Part shown: positions 21,647 through 21,751 of the stretch, one piece after another | Layout of the letters: each line of letters opens with the position of its first letter | How positions within the stretch are numbered: position 1 is the stretch's first letter | Assembly: GCF_934202865.1 (NCBI RefSeq) | Contig: NZ_CAKPYL010000018.1 | Location: 1 to 21,751 of the forward strand | Direction of reading: 5' to 3' | Source: an uncultured Fenollaria sp. | GTDB taxonomy: Bacteria; Bacillota; Clostridia; Tissierellales; Peptoniphilaceae | Length of the DNA: 21,751 bases | Translations under genes and position numbers: made by a program | Notes under the pieces: generated by a model | Database searches by the model: none | What the model saw: only the letters and a program-made list of their open reading frames with translations | Told to the model about the DNA's origin: nothing

Positions 21647-21751
21647 CTCGGTCTAACTGAGATATTTTAAACACAATCATAACCACCGGCGTAGCCGGTG
21701 GTTTGCTCTGCCCCTGCAAGGGGCTTTTACCTGCTGTGCACCTTGTGCACG
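21647..21751. mobile_element. Array of four short hairpins, possible end of an IS200/IS605-type element (cut by window)
   Basis: Four stem-loops follow one another, each with a 3-nt loop: CTCGGT/ACTGAG (21647-21661), AACCACCGGC/GCCGGTGGTT (21681-21703), GCCCCT/AGGGGC (21710-21724) and GTGCAC/GTGCAC (21736-21750). Imperfect subterminal palindromes of this kind are recognised as single strands by the TnpA transposases of IS200/IS605 elements, and a TTAC string occurs at 21727-21730. No transposase is inside the window, so this rests on the hairpins alone. The rest of 21431-21646 holds only the promoter and repeats listed above. Confidence 0.4.

Noticed and set aside
1..21751. tRNA or rRNA genes
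   Set aside because: No tRNA-like cloverleaf with a GGTTCGA arm and no rRNA-like conserved stretch was noticed on either strand, though I could not run a search.

Overview
The window looks like a chromosomal segment of a low-GC, Gram-positive anaerobe of the Bacillota. A Clostridia/Tissierellia-like lineage is my guess, not a proven placement. The reasons are spoVG, a class II (B12-dependent) ribonucleotide reductase, an M18 aminopeptidase, an AGCS symporter, strong AGGAGG ribosome binding sites and sigma-A type promoters. Most genes are housekeeping and lie on the minus strand. The M18 aminopeptidase, pgeF, murC and the AGCS symporter are on the plus strand.

Layout. 1-1267: 5' part of nrdJ (minus), running off the window. 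1268-2063: about 800 bp without a recognisable gene, containing a roughly 260-bp imperfect hairpin element. 2064-2180: a 38-residue membrane peptide gene with its own consensus promoter and terminator. 2295-4635: pyrC and an overlapping ATP-NAD kinase family gene. 4728-6900: M18 aminopeptidase and pgeF. 6901-7254: terminators and a 23-bp tandem repeat array. 7255-8622: MATE exporter. 8789-10639: divergent spoVG and murC around an AT-rich palindromic spacer. 10640-11145: degenerate tandem repeats. 11146-12534: AGCS symporter. 12610-14743: a lipoprotein, a GNAT acetyltransferase and a family-6 UDG-like glycosylase. The first two spacers between these genes are near-identical 157-bp terminator-plus-promoter units exactly 720 bp apart.

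14765-19697 is the most interesting part. A two-gene, visibly AT-richer cassette encodes a PD-(D/E)xK nuclease fused to a DUF2075/Schlafen-type helicase, followed by an ApeA-like protein with a C-terminal HEPN RNase motif (RNFYTH). It sits between a small membrane protein gene and a metallophosphoesterase gene. Both junctions carry the same 14-bp string, which is the metallophosphoesterase ribosome binding site, so the cassette looks inserted into an older operon. I read it as a candidate anti-phage abortive-infection module. ApeA is a known defence family; the pairing with this helicase may be less well described.

19787-21430 holds a frameshifted small gene and an operon of a ParB/Srx-like protein, a cytidine deaminase and a small glycine-rich membrane protein. 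The last 105 bases carry four hairpins with 3-nt loops, resembling the start of an IS200/IS605-type element that continues beyond the window. I saw no rRNA, tRNA or CRISPR array.
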